The notes beneath the pieces were generated by a model that made no database searches, was not told the origin of the DNA, and saw only the letters and a list, made by a program, of their open reading frames with translations. Made by a program: the position numbers and the translations under genes. A DNA stretch of 64,000 nucleotides from Azospirillum halopraeferens DSM 3675. Its GTDB lineage: Bacteria; Pseudomonadota; Alphaproteobacteria; Azospirillales; Azospirillaceae. Below, piece after piece: positions 1 to 10,413 of the stretch. Where the stretch lies: contig NZ_AUCF01000010.1 of NCBI RefSeq assembly GCF_000429625.1, positions 124,001 to 188,000 on the forward strand, in the 5' to 3' direction. Each line of letters opens with the position of its first letter. Position 1 is the first letter of the stretch.

Positions 1-17
1 GTCTTAAGAAAGGCACC

Positions 18-2249
18 GTGACGAGGCGCCGCATGCAATCCGAAACCATGGTCCCGGCCGAGACGCCAACGGGTCGCCCGCTGACGATCCGTACCCTGTG
101 GGCGCTTCTGGTCGCGTCGGTGGCCGGGCCGGCCCTGATCCTGGCCCTGTTCGCCGTGACGTCCTATCGCGACGAGGTGGCGGCGTCCCGGGCGGCGCTT
201 CAGACCCAGGTGGACGTGCTGTACGAACACACCTTGCGTGTGTTCGATCTCCATCGCATCGTTGTGGAACGCGTGCGCGCGATCGTCGAACTGCGCCGGG
301 GCAATGAACGCGCCATCCACGCGGAATTGCAGCACCTGGCGGCGACGCTGGCACCACTGTCTTCTCTGTGGGTCCTGCGCGCCGATGGCGGGGTGCTGGC
401 GACGTCGGTGGTGCATCCCGTGCCGTCGGGAGTCAACCTGTCGGACCGCGACTATTTCCGCGCCCTGCGCGACGATCCGGCCCGCGACCTCTTTATCAGC
501 GAAGTCGGGCGCGGACGGGTCGATCGGGCCCTGTTCTTCACGGTCGCCGTGCCCATGCGCGACGCCGAGGGGCGGTTCGACGGGCTGATCGCCGTCTCGT
601 CCGATCCCGGCTACTTCAGCGAAGCGTTTCCGCGCCTGCTGCGCGACAGCCGGTTCGACCTGGCCGGCCTGCTGCGGGACGACGGGGCCATCCTGGCGCG
701 CCATCCCGTTGCCTATCCCGCTGCCGAGCCGCCCTTCCCGCGGCTGCCGCCCGACAGCGGCCTGATGACGGCGATAGGCAGGCAGCCGGACCGGGGCGCC
801 TACGTCCATGAGACCTGGAGTGATGACGTTACCCGTTCCTTCGCCTACCGGCGGATCGAGTCGCTGCCGCTCTACGTGGTCGTGGCCCGTTCCACGGCCG
901 ACGTGAACGCTGTGTGGGGCGCCAAGCTGGCCGGCTTCCTGCCCGCCTGGGGTATCGCCACCCTGGCCCTGGTCGCCGCCACCCTTTTCGCATTGCGCAA
1001 CGCCCGGCGCGAGCAGCGGACCCTGGATGCGTTGCGCGACGAGATGCAACGCCGGGACCGGGCCGAGGAGGCGCTGCGGCGCACCCAGCGGTTCGAGGCG
1101 ATGGGCCAGCTCACCGGCGGCGTCGCCCACGACTTCAACAACGTGCTGCAAGGCATCGGCGGCTGCCTGGCGGCACTCGACCCCCATATCCCGCAGGGTC
1201 CGGCCCGCGGGATGTTCGAGGCGGCGCGCCGGAGCGTGGAGCGCGGCGCGGGACTCACCCGGTCCCTGCTGGCCTTCGCCCGGCGCCAGGTCCTGGCGCC
1301 GGAGCCGACCGACATCGGCGACATGCTGGACGGGATGCGGCCCTTGCTGGAGCGCACCCTCGGCGGTCTCATCCGGGTGGACATCGCCGTGCCGCCGGAT
1401 CTGCCCGCGGCCCTGGTGGATCGCGCCGGCATGGAATCCGCCATCCTCAACCTTGCCATCAACGCCCGCGACGCCATGCCCGCGGGCGGGCTGTTGACGC
1501 TGCGGGCCAGGGAGGTGCGCGTGGGCGACGGCGGGGACGCGGTCCACCCGCCCGACCTGGCGCCCGGCCGCTATGTGGCGGTGATGGTGGAGGATACGGG
1601 CATCGGCATGGACGACGCCACTCTTGCCCGCGCCTTCGAACCCTTCTTCACCACCAAGGAGGTGGGCCGGGGCTCCGGCCTCGGATTGCCCATGGTGCAC
1701 GGGATGGCGGCGCAACTGGGCGGCGGTGTCCACATCGCCAGCGCCGTCGGACGGGGAACGACGGTCACCGTCTGCCTGCCGTGTGCCACCACCGCGCCGG
1801 CGCCGGCGACCGTTGCGCCGCCCGTTCCGGCACCGGACGAGGCAAAGAAGGCGGACGAGGCCGGCGGCGGCGAACGGGTGGTGCTGCTGGTCGATGACGA
1901 CGCGGTCATCCGCGTCGCCATGACGGCCGTGCTGGAAATGGCGGGGTTCCGGGTGCGCGAGGCGGGTGAGGGCACGTCGGCCCTGGCCCTGCTGCGGGAC
2001 CACCCCGACATCGGCGCCCTGGTCACCGACTACGCCATGCCCGGCATGACCGGAGCGGTTCTGGCGCGGGAGGCGCGCCGCCTGCGCCCCGGCCTGCCGG
2101 TGCTGGTGATCACCGGCTACGCCGAGGCGCCCGACGGGATCGACTGCGACGGGCTGTTGCAGAAGCCGTTCCGGCCGCCCGATCTGACGGCCCGCCTCGG
2201 CGCCCTTCTGGATCGGCAGGCGGCGTCCGGCACCGTCCCGAAACCGTAA
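18..2249 (+). CDS. Hybrid sensor histidine kinase with C-terminal receiver domain
   Basis: Membrane-bound two-component kinase of 743 residues. A membrane segment lies at about residues 24-48, followed by a periplasmic Cache-like sensor (about 50-295) and a second membrane segment (about 305-327). The HisKA motif carries the phospho-accepting His at about residue 371 (GGVAHDFNNVL), and the ATPase domain has its N box near residue 482 and G boxes DTGIGM and GSGLGLP. A Pro/Ala linker leads to a receiver domain with the acidic patch VDDD, phospho-acceptor Asp about 671 (TDYAMPG) and Lys in QKPF. The GTG start has an AAGAAAGG-like ribosome site just upstream; an ATG at position 51 is an alternative. 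The signal sensed is unknown. No partner regulator lies next to it, so output may pass through the fused receiver or a distant protein. Confidence 0.93.
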   Translation: MTRRRMQSETMVPAETPTGRPLTIRTLWALLVASVAGPALILALFAVTSYRDEVAASRAALQTQVDVLYEHTLRVFDLHRIVVERVRAIVELRRGNERAIHAELQHLAATLAPLSSLWVLRADGGVLATSVVHPVPSGVNLSDRDYFRALRDDPARDLFISEVGRGRVDRALFFTVAVPMRDAEGRFDGLIAVSSDPGYFSEAFPRLLRDSRFDLAGLLRDDGAILARHPVAYPAAEPPFPRLPPDSGLMTAIGRQPDRGAYVHETWSDDVTRSFAYRRIESLPLYVVVARSTADVNAVWGAKLAGFLPAWGIATLALVAATLFALRNARREQRTLDALRDEMQRRDRAEEALRRTQRFEAMGQLTGGVAHDFNNVLQGIGGCLAALDPHIPQGPARGMFEAARRSVERGAGLTRSLLAFARRQVLAPEPTDIGDMLDGMRPLLERTLGGLIRVDIAVPPDLPAALVDRAGMESAILNLAINARDAMPAGGLLTLRAREVRVGDGGDAVHPPDLAPGRYVAVMVEDTGIGMDDATLARAFEPFFTTKEVGRGSGLGLPMVHGMAAQLGGGVHIASAVGRGTTVTVCLPCATTAPAPATVAPPVPAPDEAKKADEAGGGERVVLLVDDDAVIRVAMTAVLEMAGFRVREAGEGTSALALLRDHPDIGALVTDYAMPGMTGAVLAREARRLRPGLPVLVITGYAEAPDGIDCDGLLQKPFRPPDLTARLGALLDRQAASGTVPKP

Positions 2250-2331
2250 CGTTCGTCTGCTACTGAAGGGGCCCTCGCGCGGGGGCTCCTCGGGCCCCGT
2301 CGCAAAGAACGCAAGGAAGGGGCACGAGACG

Positions 2332-3318
2332 ATGGGATTCCCGAAGCATCTGGCCGCCGCGGCGCTGCTGTCGCTCGCCGCCGGCGCCGCCGCCGCCGCA
2401 CCCTCGGGCACGCTGACGGTCTACACCTCGCAGCCGACGGACCAGATGGCCGCGGTGGTCAAGGCGTTCACCGCCGCCCACCCCGATGTGACGGTGGAGC
2501 TGTTCCGCTCCGGCACCACCGAGGTGATGAACAAGCTGCAGGCGGAGTTCACCGCCGGTGATCCCCGGGCCGACGTGGTGCTGATCGCCGACGCGGTGGC
2601 GACCACCCAGCTCAAGAACGACGGCCGTCTGCTGGCCTACCCCGACGCTCCGACCGGTGCCGTCCCGGCGGCTCTGATCGACCCCGACCGCACCTTCTTC
2701 GGCACCAAGCTGATCACCACCGGCATTGTCTACAACACGGGTCTTGTGACGACCCCGCCGGTGTCGTGGAACGATCTGAAGACGGCGGACGCCGCCCGGG
2801 CCACCATCATGCCCAGCCCCCTCTATTCGGGCGCCGCCGCCATCCACGTCGGCACCATGGTGCAGCAGCCGGCCTTCGGCTGGTCCTATTATGAGGAACT
2901 GGCCAAAGGCGGCGCCGTCGCCGGCAAGGGCAACGGGTCCGTCATCGAGGCGGTCGCCCGAGGCGAGAAGGCCTACGGCATCATCATCGAGTACATGGCG
3001 CTGAACGCCCGGGCCAAGGGCTCGCCCGTCGGTTTCGTGGTGCCGCAGGAAGGCGTCAGCGTCATCACCCAGCCCGTCGCCATCCTGAAGACGGCGAAGA
3101 ACGTGGAAGCGGCCAAGGCGTTCGTCGCCTGGCAGTTGTCCGAGGCGGCGCAACGCCAGGCGGTGGAGCAGGGCTACTACCCGGTGATCCCCGGCATGGC
3201 CGCTCCGGAGGGCTATCCCGACCTCAAGTCGGTGCGCATCCTGGAGGCCGATCCGGCCGTCATGCTGAAGTCCGACGAAGAGATGAAGAAGACCTTTGCC
3301 GATCTGTTCGGGGGGTGA
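2332..3318 (+). CDS. ABC transporter periplasmic substrate-binding protein (Fe3+ / 2-aminoethylphosphonate type)
   Basis: Periplasmic binding protein of 328 residues with a Sec signal peptide of about 22 residues ending in an Ala-rich cleavage region. The mature start GTLTVYTSQP and later SGTTEVMNKLQAE and ADVVLIADAV are typical of the family that binds ferric iron, polyamines, or phosphonates such as 2-aminoethylphosphonate. It is the first gene of a four-gene run (binding protein, double permease, ATPase, metallo-hydrolase) with almost no spacing. A purine-rich AAGGAAGG ribosome site precedes the ATG. The substrate is not decided by the sequence. No phosphonate-degrading gene is visible nearby, so iron remains equally possible. 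Confidence 0.88.
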   Translation: MGFPKHLAAAALLSLAAGAAAAAPSGTLTVYTSQPTDQMAAVVKAFTAAHPDVTVELFRSGTTEVMNKLQAEFTAGDPRADVVLIADAVATTQLKNDGRLLAYPDAPTGAVPAALIDPDRTFFGTKLITTGIVYNTGLVTTPPVSWNDLKTADAARATIMPSPLYSGAAAIHVGTMVQQPAFGWSYYEELAKGGAVAGKGNGSVIEAVARGEKAYGIIIEYMALNARAKGSPVGFVVPQEGVSVITQPVAILKTAKNVEAAKAFVAWQLSEAAQRQAVEQGYYPVIPGMAAPEGYPDLKSVRILEADPAVMLKSDEEMKKTFADLFGG

Positions 3319-3322
3319 CGGC

Positions 3323-5059
3323 GTGACGGATCATGCGCCGGCGGTGGCGATGAGCGCCCGCCGCCCGGCGTTTCCGGCGGTGAACGGGGAGGCCCTGCTG
3401 CTGGCGGGGCTGCTCCTCTATCTCGGCGTGCTGGCGCTGTGGCCGCTGGCCCGTCTGTTCGCGGAGGCTCTGGCCCCCGCCGACGGTGCGCCGTTCGGGC
3501 TGCTGGCCGAGGTGTGGGGCAGCCGCGCCACCCGGCGCGCACTGGTGAACACGCTGGAGGCCGGGCTGTGGTCGGCCCTGCTGTCGGTGGCGATCGGCAC
3601 CGCCGCGGCGCTGCTCGTCGGATTGACGGACGTCCGCGCCAAGTCGGCCGTGGTGTTCCTGCTGTTGATTCCCCTGCTGATCCCGCCGCAGATCACCGCC
3701 CTGGCCTGGCTGGAACTGGCCGGGCCGTCCAGCCCGATCCTCGGCCCGGTGGGTCTGGCACCGCCGCCGGGCGGCACCAACCCGCTCTATTCCGCCGGCG
3801 GCGTCATCCTGGTCATGGGGGTGGAGCACGCCACCATCGTCTTCCTGGCGGTGCGGGCCGGGCTGCGCGCCCTGCCGCGCGACCTGGTGGAGGCGGCGCG
3901 GCTGTCCGGCGCCGGCCCCCTGCGCGTCACCGCCGGAGTGATCCTGCCGCTGCTGCGCCCTGCCGTCCTGGCGGGGGCGGCGCTGGCCTTCGTGTCGGCC
4001 ATCGGCAACTTCGGCGTTCCCGCCCTGCTGGGCATTCCCGGTCGCTACCCCGTGCTGACGACGCTGATCTACCAGCGCCTCAACGGCTTCGGACCCAAGG
4101 TGCTGGGCGAGGTGGCGGCCCTGGCGCTGATCCTGGCCGTGCTGGCCGCCGCCGGGCTGGGCCTGCGCGCGCTGCTGGCGTCCCGCGGCTCCGCCGTGGT
4201 GGACCGTACGGCGGGGGGCGCGGCGCCCTTCGCGCTGGGCCGGGCCCGCCCGTGGGTGGAGGCGGCGCTGTGGGGGGCGCTGCTGGTGCTGTCGGTGCTG
4301 CCGCTGCTGGCGTTGCTGGCCGCGTCGCTCAGCCCGGCCCTCGGCGTCGCGCCGGGGCCGGACACGGCGACCCTGGCCAACTACCGGTTCGCGCTTCTGG
4401 AGCAGGAGGCGGTGCGCCGCGCCTTCGCCAACAGCTTCGCCCTGGCGGCGACCGCCGCCGCGGTGTCGGCGCTGGTGGGGGTGCCGCTGGCCTATCTGCT
4501 GGTGTTCCGGCGCAGCCGGGTGGCTCGCGTCCTCGATCTGGCGGCCGACGCGCCCTACGCGGTGCCGGGCATCGTGCTGTCCATCGCGGTGATCCTGGTG
4601 TTCCTGCCGCCGCTGCCGCTGCTGGGGTTCAGCCTGTACGGCACCATGGGCATCCTGCTGGCCGCCTACCTCGCGCGTTTCCTGGCGCTGGCCCTGCGCC
4701 CGGCGGTGGCGGGCATGGAGACGCTGGATCGGGCGCTGGAGGAGGCGGCGCAGGTGGCCGGGGCGGGCGTGCTGCGCCGTCTGGTCACGGTGATCCTGCC
4801 GCTGGCTGCACCCTCGGCGGCGGCCGGCGGGCTTCTGGTCTTCATGACCGCGTTCAACGAACTGACGGTGTCGGCCCTGCTGTGGTCGACGGGCAACGAG
4901 ACGCTGGGTGTGATGGTGTTCGCGCTGCATTACGAAGGCAATTCTCCGGCGGCGGCGGCGGTGGCGGCGGTCAGCGTGGCGGTGACGCTGGCGCTGGCCC
5001 TGCTGGTCAGTCTGGCCGGCCGCCGGCTTCCGGAAGGGGTGGTGCCATGGCGGGCCTGA
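3323..5059 (+). CDS. ABC transporter permease, two fused membrane domains
   Basis: Inner-membrane permease of about 578 residues with two tandem binding-protein-dependent transport domains, as in FbpB/SfuB or PhnU-type proteins. Each half carries an EAA-type loop that contacts the ATPase: LVEAARLSGAG in the first and ALEEAAQVAGAG in the second. About 12 hydrophobic segments are visible. I place the start at the GTG at 3323, four bases after the upstream stop. An ATG at 3296 lies in the same frame but would overlap the binding-protein gene with no family-like residues. The 3' end overlaps the ATPase gene by 13 bases, indicating translational coupling. Confidence 0.9.
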   Translation: MTDHAPAVAMSARRPAFPAVNGEALLLAGLLLYLGVLALWPLARLFAEALAPADGAPFGLLAEVWGSRATRRALVNTLEAGLWSALLSVAIGTAAALLVGLTDVRAKSAVVFLLLIPLLIPPQITALAWLELAGPSSPILGPVGLAPPPGGTNPLYSAGGVILVMGVEHATIVFLAVRAGLRALPRDLVEAARLSGAGPLRVTAGVILPLLRPAVLAGAALAFVSAIGNFGVPALLGIPGRYPVLTTLIYQRLNGFGPKVLGEVAALALILAVLAAAGLGLRALLASRGSAVVDRTAGGAAPFALGRARPWVEAALWGALLVLSVLPLLALLAASLSPALGVAPGPDTATLANYRFALLEQEAVRRAFANSFALAATAAAVSALVGVPLAYLLVFRRSRVARVLDLAADAPYAVPGIVLSIAVILVFLPPLPLLGFSLYGTMGILLAAYLARFLALALRPAVAGMETLDRALEEAAQVAGAGVLRRLVTVILPLAAPSAAAGGLLVFMTAFNELTVSALLWSTGNETLGVMVFALHYEGNSPAAAAVAAVSVAVTLALALLVSLAGRRLPEGVVPWRA

Positions 5060-6108
5060 CACTGGACCGGGTGACCCGGCGGTTCGGCCCGGCCGTGGCG
5101 GTGGACGGGGTGTCCCTGGAGGTGCGCGACGGGGAGTTCGTGGCCCTGCTCGGTCCCTCCGGCTGCGGCAAGACGACGTTGCTGCGCCTGGTCGCCGGGT
5201 TCGAGGCGCCGGACGACGGGGTCATCGCCATCGGCGGCGAGACGGTGGCGCGCCCCGGCGCCGTCGTCCCGCCCGAGCGCCGCGGCCTCGGCATGGTCTT
5301 CCAGTCCTACGCCCTGTGGCCGCACATGAGCGTGGCCGACAACGTCGCCTATGCGCTGAAGGTGCGCCGGCTGCCCGCGGCCGAGCGGACCGCGCGGGTG
5401 GCCCGGGCGCTGGAGCTGGTGGGGCTGGCCGGCCTGGCGGGACGGAGGCCGCAGCAGCTTTCCGGCGGGCAGCGGCAACGGGTGGCGCTGGCGCGCTGTC
5501 TTGCCATGCGCCCGCGCGTCGTGCTGCTGGACGAACCCCTGGCCAACCTGGACGCCCACCTGCGCGACGCCATGCAGGAGGAGTTTCGCCGCGTCCACCG
5601 GGAAACCGGAGCCACCATCCTGTACGTCACCCACGACCAGGCGGAGGCCATGGCGCTGGCCGACCGCGTGGCGGTGATGGACCGCGGCCGGCTCGAACAG
5701 GTGGCGACGCCGCGCGACCTCTATCGTGCGCCGGCCACCGCCATGGTGGCGGGTTTCGTCGGGCGCGGCATGCTGGTGCCGGTGACGGTGCGGAGCGGGG
5801 CCGGGGCCGGGCGGGTCGCCGTCGGCCTGTGGGGTCATGGCGCCGTCGTTCGCGGCGACGGCTGTCCCGGGGAATCGCGGCGGCTGTGCCTGCGCGCCCG
5901 CGACCTGGACCTGGCGCCCGCCGACGGCGAGGGTGTGCTGGCGGCCCGCGTGGTCGGGATCGCCTTTCAGGGGGCCGTGTCGCGGGTCACCCTGGCCGCC
6001 GGTCCGTCCGGCGCCGAACTGCATCTGGACTGCGAGGGCGAGCCGCCGCCGCCCGGCGTGGCCGTGGGGGTGAGGGTGCGCGACGGCTGGCTGCTGCCGG
6101 AGGGGTAG
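5047..6108 (+). CDS. ABC transporter ATP-binding protein
   Basis: Cytoplasmic ATPase of 353 residues that powers the importer encoded upstream. Visible motifs are Walker A GPSGCGKTT, the Q-loop VFQSYALWPH, signature LSGGQRQR, Walker B VVLLDEP, the D-loop LANLDAH and switch His in VTHDQ. A C-terminal TOBE-like regulatory region (about residues 240-353) is typical of the iron/polyamine/sulfate ATPase group (FbpC/PotA). The ATG lies inside the end of the permease gene. An open frame extends far upstream in this phase, but it is antisense-like low-complexity sequence and is not used. Confidence 0.93.
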   Translation: MAGLTLDRVTRRFGPAVAVDGVSLEVRDGEFVALLGPSGCGKTTLLRLVAGFEAPDDGVIAIGGETVARPGAVVPPERRGLGMVFQSYALWPHMSVADNVAYALKVRRLPAAERTARVARALELVGLAGLAGRRPQQLSGGQRQRVALARCLAMRPRVVLLDEPLANLDAHLRDAMQEEFRRVHRETGATILYVTHDQAEAMALADRVAVMDRGRLEQVATPRDLYRAPATAMVAGFVGRGMLVPVTVRSGAGAGRVAVGLWGHGAVVRGDGCPGESRRLCLRARDLDLAPADGEGVLAARVVGIAFQGAVSRVTLAAGPSGAELHLDCEGEPPPPGVAVGVRVRDGWLLPEG

Positions 6109-6109
6109 G

Positions 6110-7201
6110 GTGGTGGCGCGCCTCACCGTCCTGTCCGGCGTCGGCGCCAAGGGGCCGGCCTGCTTCCTGGTGGAGGCGGCCGGGCGCCGCCTGCTGCTCG
6201 ACCTGGGCGAAGGGCCCGATGCCGGGATGCGGCCCGACCTGTCGGGACTGGACCGGGTCGACGCGATCCTGCTGAGCCACGGCCATCCGGACCACACCGG
6301 GGCGCTCGACCTGCGCCGCCGGCTGGGCGATCCGCCGGTCTGGGCCACGGCGCCGGTCCTGGAGGCGCTGCCCGTGCCCGAAGCGGATCGGCGGGTGCTG
6401 CCGCTGCGCGGGATCACCGAGGTGTCCGGGGTGGTCGTCGAAACGGGCCGGTCGGGGCATGCGCCGGGCGGGGTGTGGCTGCGCCCGGCGGTCGGCGGCG
6501 GGCTTCTCTACATGGGCGATTCCTGCCCGGAATCGGACGTTTACGCCTACGACCCGCCGCCGCCGGCAGCCACCCTGGTGCTGGACGCGTCCTACGGTGT
6601 GTGGGACGACACGCGCGCGGCGTGCCGGGCGGCCCTCGATCCGTGGTTCGACCGTCCGGCGTTGGTGATGCCGGTGCCGGCCGGCGGTCGCGGTCCGGAG
6701 ATCGCCCTGCACCTGTTGGCCACCGGCCGGCCGCCGCCGGCCCTCGACGCCGCCAACCGGGCGGCGCTGGACCGGCTCACGGGCGACGGTGCCGATGGCG
6801 TGCGGCCGGGGGCGCTGTCCGGCCTGCGCCGGCTGGCCGCCGTGCCGGGCACCGCGACGGCGGAACGTCCGGTGCACGGGATCGTGCTGGCCGCCACGGC
6901 CGACGCATCCGGCGGGCTGGCGGGGACGCTCGCGGCGGCCTGCGCCGATGCGGCGGAGCCGGCCATCCTCTTCACCGGGTATCTCGGCCGGGGCACGCCG
7001 GCGGAGCGGCTGGTCGCCGCCGGCCGTGCCGCGGTCCTGCGCTGGCCGGTGCACCCGCGCCTGTCGGCCAACGCCGACCTGGTGCGGGCGACGGCGGCGG
7101 TGCGGGTGGTACCCGCCTTTGGTGACGCCCGGCACCTGGCCGTCTGGTCGAAGACCTTCGCCCCGGCCGCCGTGACCCTTGACCGGACCGTCGACCTTTA
7201 G
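6110..7201 (+). CDS. MBL-fold metallo-hydrolase, divergent beta-CASP-like
   Basis: Protein of 363 residues starting at a GTG two bases after the ATPase stop, so probably co-transcribed with the importer. The metallo-beta-lactamase core is intact: LLLDLGEG, HGHPDH (about residues 57-62), a later GHAPGG His and YMGDS Asp. After it, the order of beta-CASP nuclease features can be followed: LVLDASYG (family ESTYG), VMPVPAGGRGPEIAL (family PAFAVGRTQEL), FTGYLGRGT and RLSANAD (family FSAHAD). The last has Asn where the family has His, and the terminal VHGE-like motif reads AFGD. It therefore looks like a relative of RNA-processing exonucleases with altered active-site ligands. The link to transport is positional only. 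Confidence 0.75.
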   Translation: MVARLTVLSGVGAKGPACFLVEAAGRRLLLDLGEGPDAGMRPDLSGLDRVDAILLSHGHPDHTGALDLRRRLGDPPVWATAPVLEALPVPEADRRVLPLRGITEVSGVVVETGRSGHAPGGVWLRPAVGGGLLYMGDSCPESDVYAYDPPPPAATLVLDASYGVWDDTRAACRAALDPWFDRPALVMPVPAGGRGPEIALHLLATGRPPPALDAANRAALDRLTGDGADGVRPGALSGLRRLAAVPGTATAERPVHGIVLAATADASGGLAGTLAAACADAAEPAILFTGYLGRGTPAERLVAAGRAAVLRWPVHPRLSANADLVRATAAVRVVPAFGDARHLAVWSKTFAPAAVTLDRTVDL

Positions 7202-7304
7202 CCGAGACGCCGACGCCGTTCGGGGCAGATGATGCCTCACCGGATTGCCTATTGAATCGGCAAAACTGCGCCTTGTCTTTGAGCTAATGCCCTATGATCA
7301 GGCA

Positions 7305-7475
7305 AAAATAGAAAAACTTTGGTTGAGTGAAGGGGGTGCTTCCAAATTGGTCTTGCCTTGTTCGGAGTACAGTCGCACACTTACATGGTGACGAGGGTTT
7401 GTACTCTCTGACCGACGCCTGGTGGCGATTCCTCCCTTGACTCGGGCCGCGCGGCTGACGCTTCGCGGCCCTTTT
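7305..7475 (+). ncRNA. Candidate structured small RNA in low-GC intergenic region
   Basis: This stretch is clearly poorer in GC than its surroundings, and no reading frame looks real. A possible -10 (TATGAT, 7293-7298) would start a transcript near 7305. A closing stem pairs 7325-7336 (GAGTGAAGGGGG) with 7432-7443 (CTCCCTTGACTC), with one mismatch and one G-T pair. Inside, GAGTACA (7365-7371) pairs with TGTACTC (7400-7406), and GTCGC (7372-7376) pairs with GTGAC (7388-7392). An intrinsic terminator follows directly. A rod with a large internal loop and about 170 nucleotides resembles the size and shape of 6S RNA, but I see no conserved sequence that proves it. The rest of the 7202-7724 gap shows nothing else clear. 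Confidence 0.4.
7444..7475 (+). terminator. Intrinsic terminator
   Basis: Perfect 8-bp stem GGGCCGCG (7444-7451) / CGCGGCCC (7464-7471) with a 12-base loop, followed by TTTTCTTT. It is a classical Rho-independent terminator on the plus strand, ending the candidate small RNA. Confidence 0.8.
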
Positions 7476-7724
7476 CTTTGTGGTCGTGGTGGCCGGGCAC
7501 AGCGGAATGGGATAGGGTCTCCGGGGGTGTCCGGATATGCCGAAGGTTGCTCCGGAAAGATTATCCTCCTTAGGATTTTCTTAAGGGCACCGCTTTGAAA
7601 GTTACGGCAAATTCGATAGGCCCGACCCCGGTGCTCCGGAGCGCCGACGGTGGTGGCTGTGCGTCGTGGAGGGCGGACCGGTGCCGTCGCTCCCTTGCCG
7701 GGGGCGACCAGGATTGAGGCGTGC

Positions 7725-8618
7725 ATGACCGCGAACGAGACGGAGCGATTCGAGCAATTCGCGGCGGTCCTGCAGACCGAGCTGCTCGAACGAACGAAGA
7801 AGACGCTGGAACTGCTGGTGCCCGAACGGCAGGCCTGTGCGCCCCTGCCGTTTGCTCAGACTCCATCCTTCATCGACATCTACGCCGAGGTGGTGCGGGT
7901 CGGCATCTTTCCCGTGGTGCTGAGCCGGCGGCCGGTGCGTGCCATCATGGGCGACGTGGACTGGACCAGGGAAGGGCGGGAATACCTGCTGACCGTGCTG
8001 GACGACCGATCCAATGCGGTCTTCACCTCCTGGGACTATGCCTGGGATGCTCTGTGGGACGAGCGCAAGGCCAGCGCCTCCTCCGCGTCCGCCCAGCCCG
8101 AGCGCAAGAAAGGTTTCCTCAGCGCCCTGTTCGGCCGCCGGTCCCGCGGCGCGCCGGATCCGCGCCCGTCGAACGGCGATGGGGACGGGGATGGCCCGGT
8201 CATGGCCGGGCTCTACACCATGCTGAACCAGTTGGCGGAAAAGAAGGGCTTCCTGCCCCTGTTCCACGACGACATCAAGGTGTTCAAGGGGCTGGTGCGG
8301 GTGAAGCCGGCGCGCGTCCTTGCTGCGACCAAGGAACTGGCGCAGTATCACCGCCAGGAGTTCGAGCTGACCGGGCATGAGCAGGCCAAGGCCGGCGTTC
8401 TGTCCGATGCCCTGCAGAAATGGCAGTTCAACCTGCCCGACCGCATCGGCGAGTTCCTCGTGCTGAAGGCGGCTGTCGATTTCGAGCACGTCAACAAGGC
8501 GTTCGTGGGAAAGTACATCCGCCAGTCCGCCCGCACCCAGGAAGAGGCGGAGCGCGGCATGCCCTATCTCACCCTCTACTGGAAGGCGATGTCCCATGCC
8601 GTCATGCCGCAGGATTGA
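7725..8618 (+). CDS. Conserved hypothetical protein, 297 residues
   Basis: I do not recognise a family. The protein is soluble and rich in charged helices, with no signal peptide or membrane segment. An N-terminal part (about 1-120) is joined by a basic, flexible linker (KKGFLSALFGRR, then a Gly/Asp-rich stretch near residues 145-160) to a helical C-terminal part (about 165-297). I use the ATG at 7725, preceded by GATTGAGGCG, rather than the GTG at 7650, because the extension is arginine-rich and unlike protein. The next gene overlaps its end by 23 bases, so the two are probably coupled. Confidence 0.75.
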   Translation: MTANETERFEQFAAVLQTELLERTKKTLELLVPERQACAPLPFAQTPSFIDIYAEVVRVGIFPVVLSRRPVRAIMGDVDWTREGREYLLTVLDDRSNAVFTSWDYAWDALWDERKASASSASAQPERKKGFLSALFGRRSRGAPDPRPSNGDGDGDGPVMAGLYTMLNQLAEKKGFLPLFHDDIKVFKGLVRVKPARVLAATKELAQYHRQEFELTGHEQAKAGVLSDALQKWQFNLPDRIGEFLVLKAAVDFEHVNKAFVGKYIRQSARTQEEAERGMPYLTLYWKAMSHAVMPQD

Positions 8619-9000
8619 TGCCGCCCTCGTCGTGCTGGCGCTGGCGGTGGCGCTGCCGGTTCCGGCCGCGGCCGGCGACGCGGAATGCCAATGGCTGACG
8701 GCGCACCGCCCCGCGCCGGATGTGGAGTTCACGCCGGGCGTCGACGTGCACGGACACCCCGTGGCCCCCGCCGACCTGCCGGGCTCGGCCGGGGCGGCGC
8801 CCCGCCCGGACCGGTTCGAGATCCCGGTCAGCCTGGCCTTCCTGCGCCGTGCCGGCGTGGCGGTTCCCCCCTCCGTCCTGCCGCCGGGGACCGAGATCGG
8901 CCGGCTGGTGGTCGAGGGCGGGCGGCTCAGCTTCAACGGCCAGCCGCTGGGCGGCGCCGACGCCGACCGCCTCTACGCTCTGTGCGGCCCGCGACGGTGA
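8596..9000 (+). CDS. Small exported protein of unknown function
   Basis: Protein of 134 residues with a clear Sec signal peptide: basic start (MPSCRRIDA), hydrophobic core [11 protein letters not shown] and a probable cleavage after AAAG. The mature part has two cysteines (ECQW near its start and ALCGP near the C terminus) that could form a disulfide in the periplasm. It overlaps the end of the upstream hypothetical gene. No known domain is recognised. Confidence 0.7.
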   Translation: MPSCRRIDAALVVLALAVALPVPAAAGDAECQWLTAHRPAPDVEFTPGVDVHGHPVAPADLPGSAGAAPRPDRFEIPVSLAFLRRAGVAVPPSVLPPGTEIGRLVVEGGRLSFNGQPLGGADADRLYALCGPRR

Positions 9001-9092
9001 ACCGCGGTGGACACGGCGGCCACTCCTTCCTAAAGTCCGGCTTTCCGTTGCACCGGCATCGTTCCGGCCCCGACCCAGCGAGAGTGCACCCC

Positions 9093-10403
<1,311 letters not shown>

Positions 10404-10413
10404 TCCTGCGACC

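Noticed and set aside
3439..5046. Long plus-strand open frame running into the ABC ATPase, suggesting a giant fusion
   Set aside because: The upstream part overlaps the permease in another frame and is Gly/Arg/Ala noise; the ATPase family begins at its internal ATG.
7305..7475. Naming the putative RNA as SRP RNA, 5S rRNA or tmRNA
   Set aside because: The SRP GGAA tetraloop region and 5S or tmRNA signatures are absent; only fold and terminator are supported, so no family name is given.
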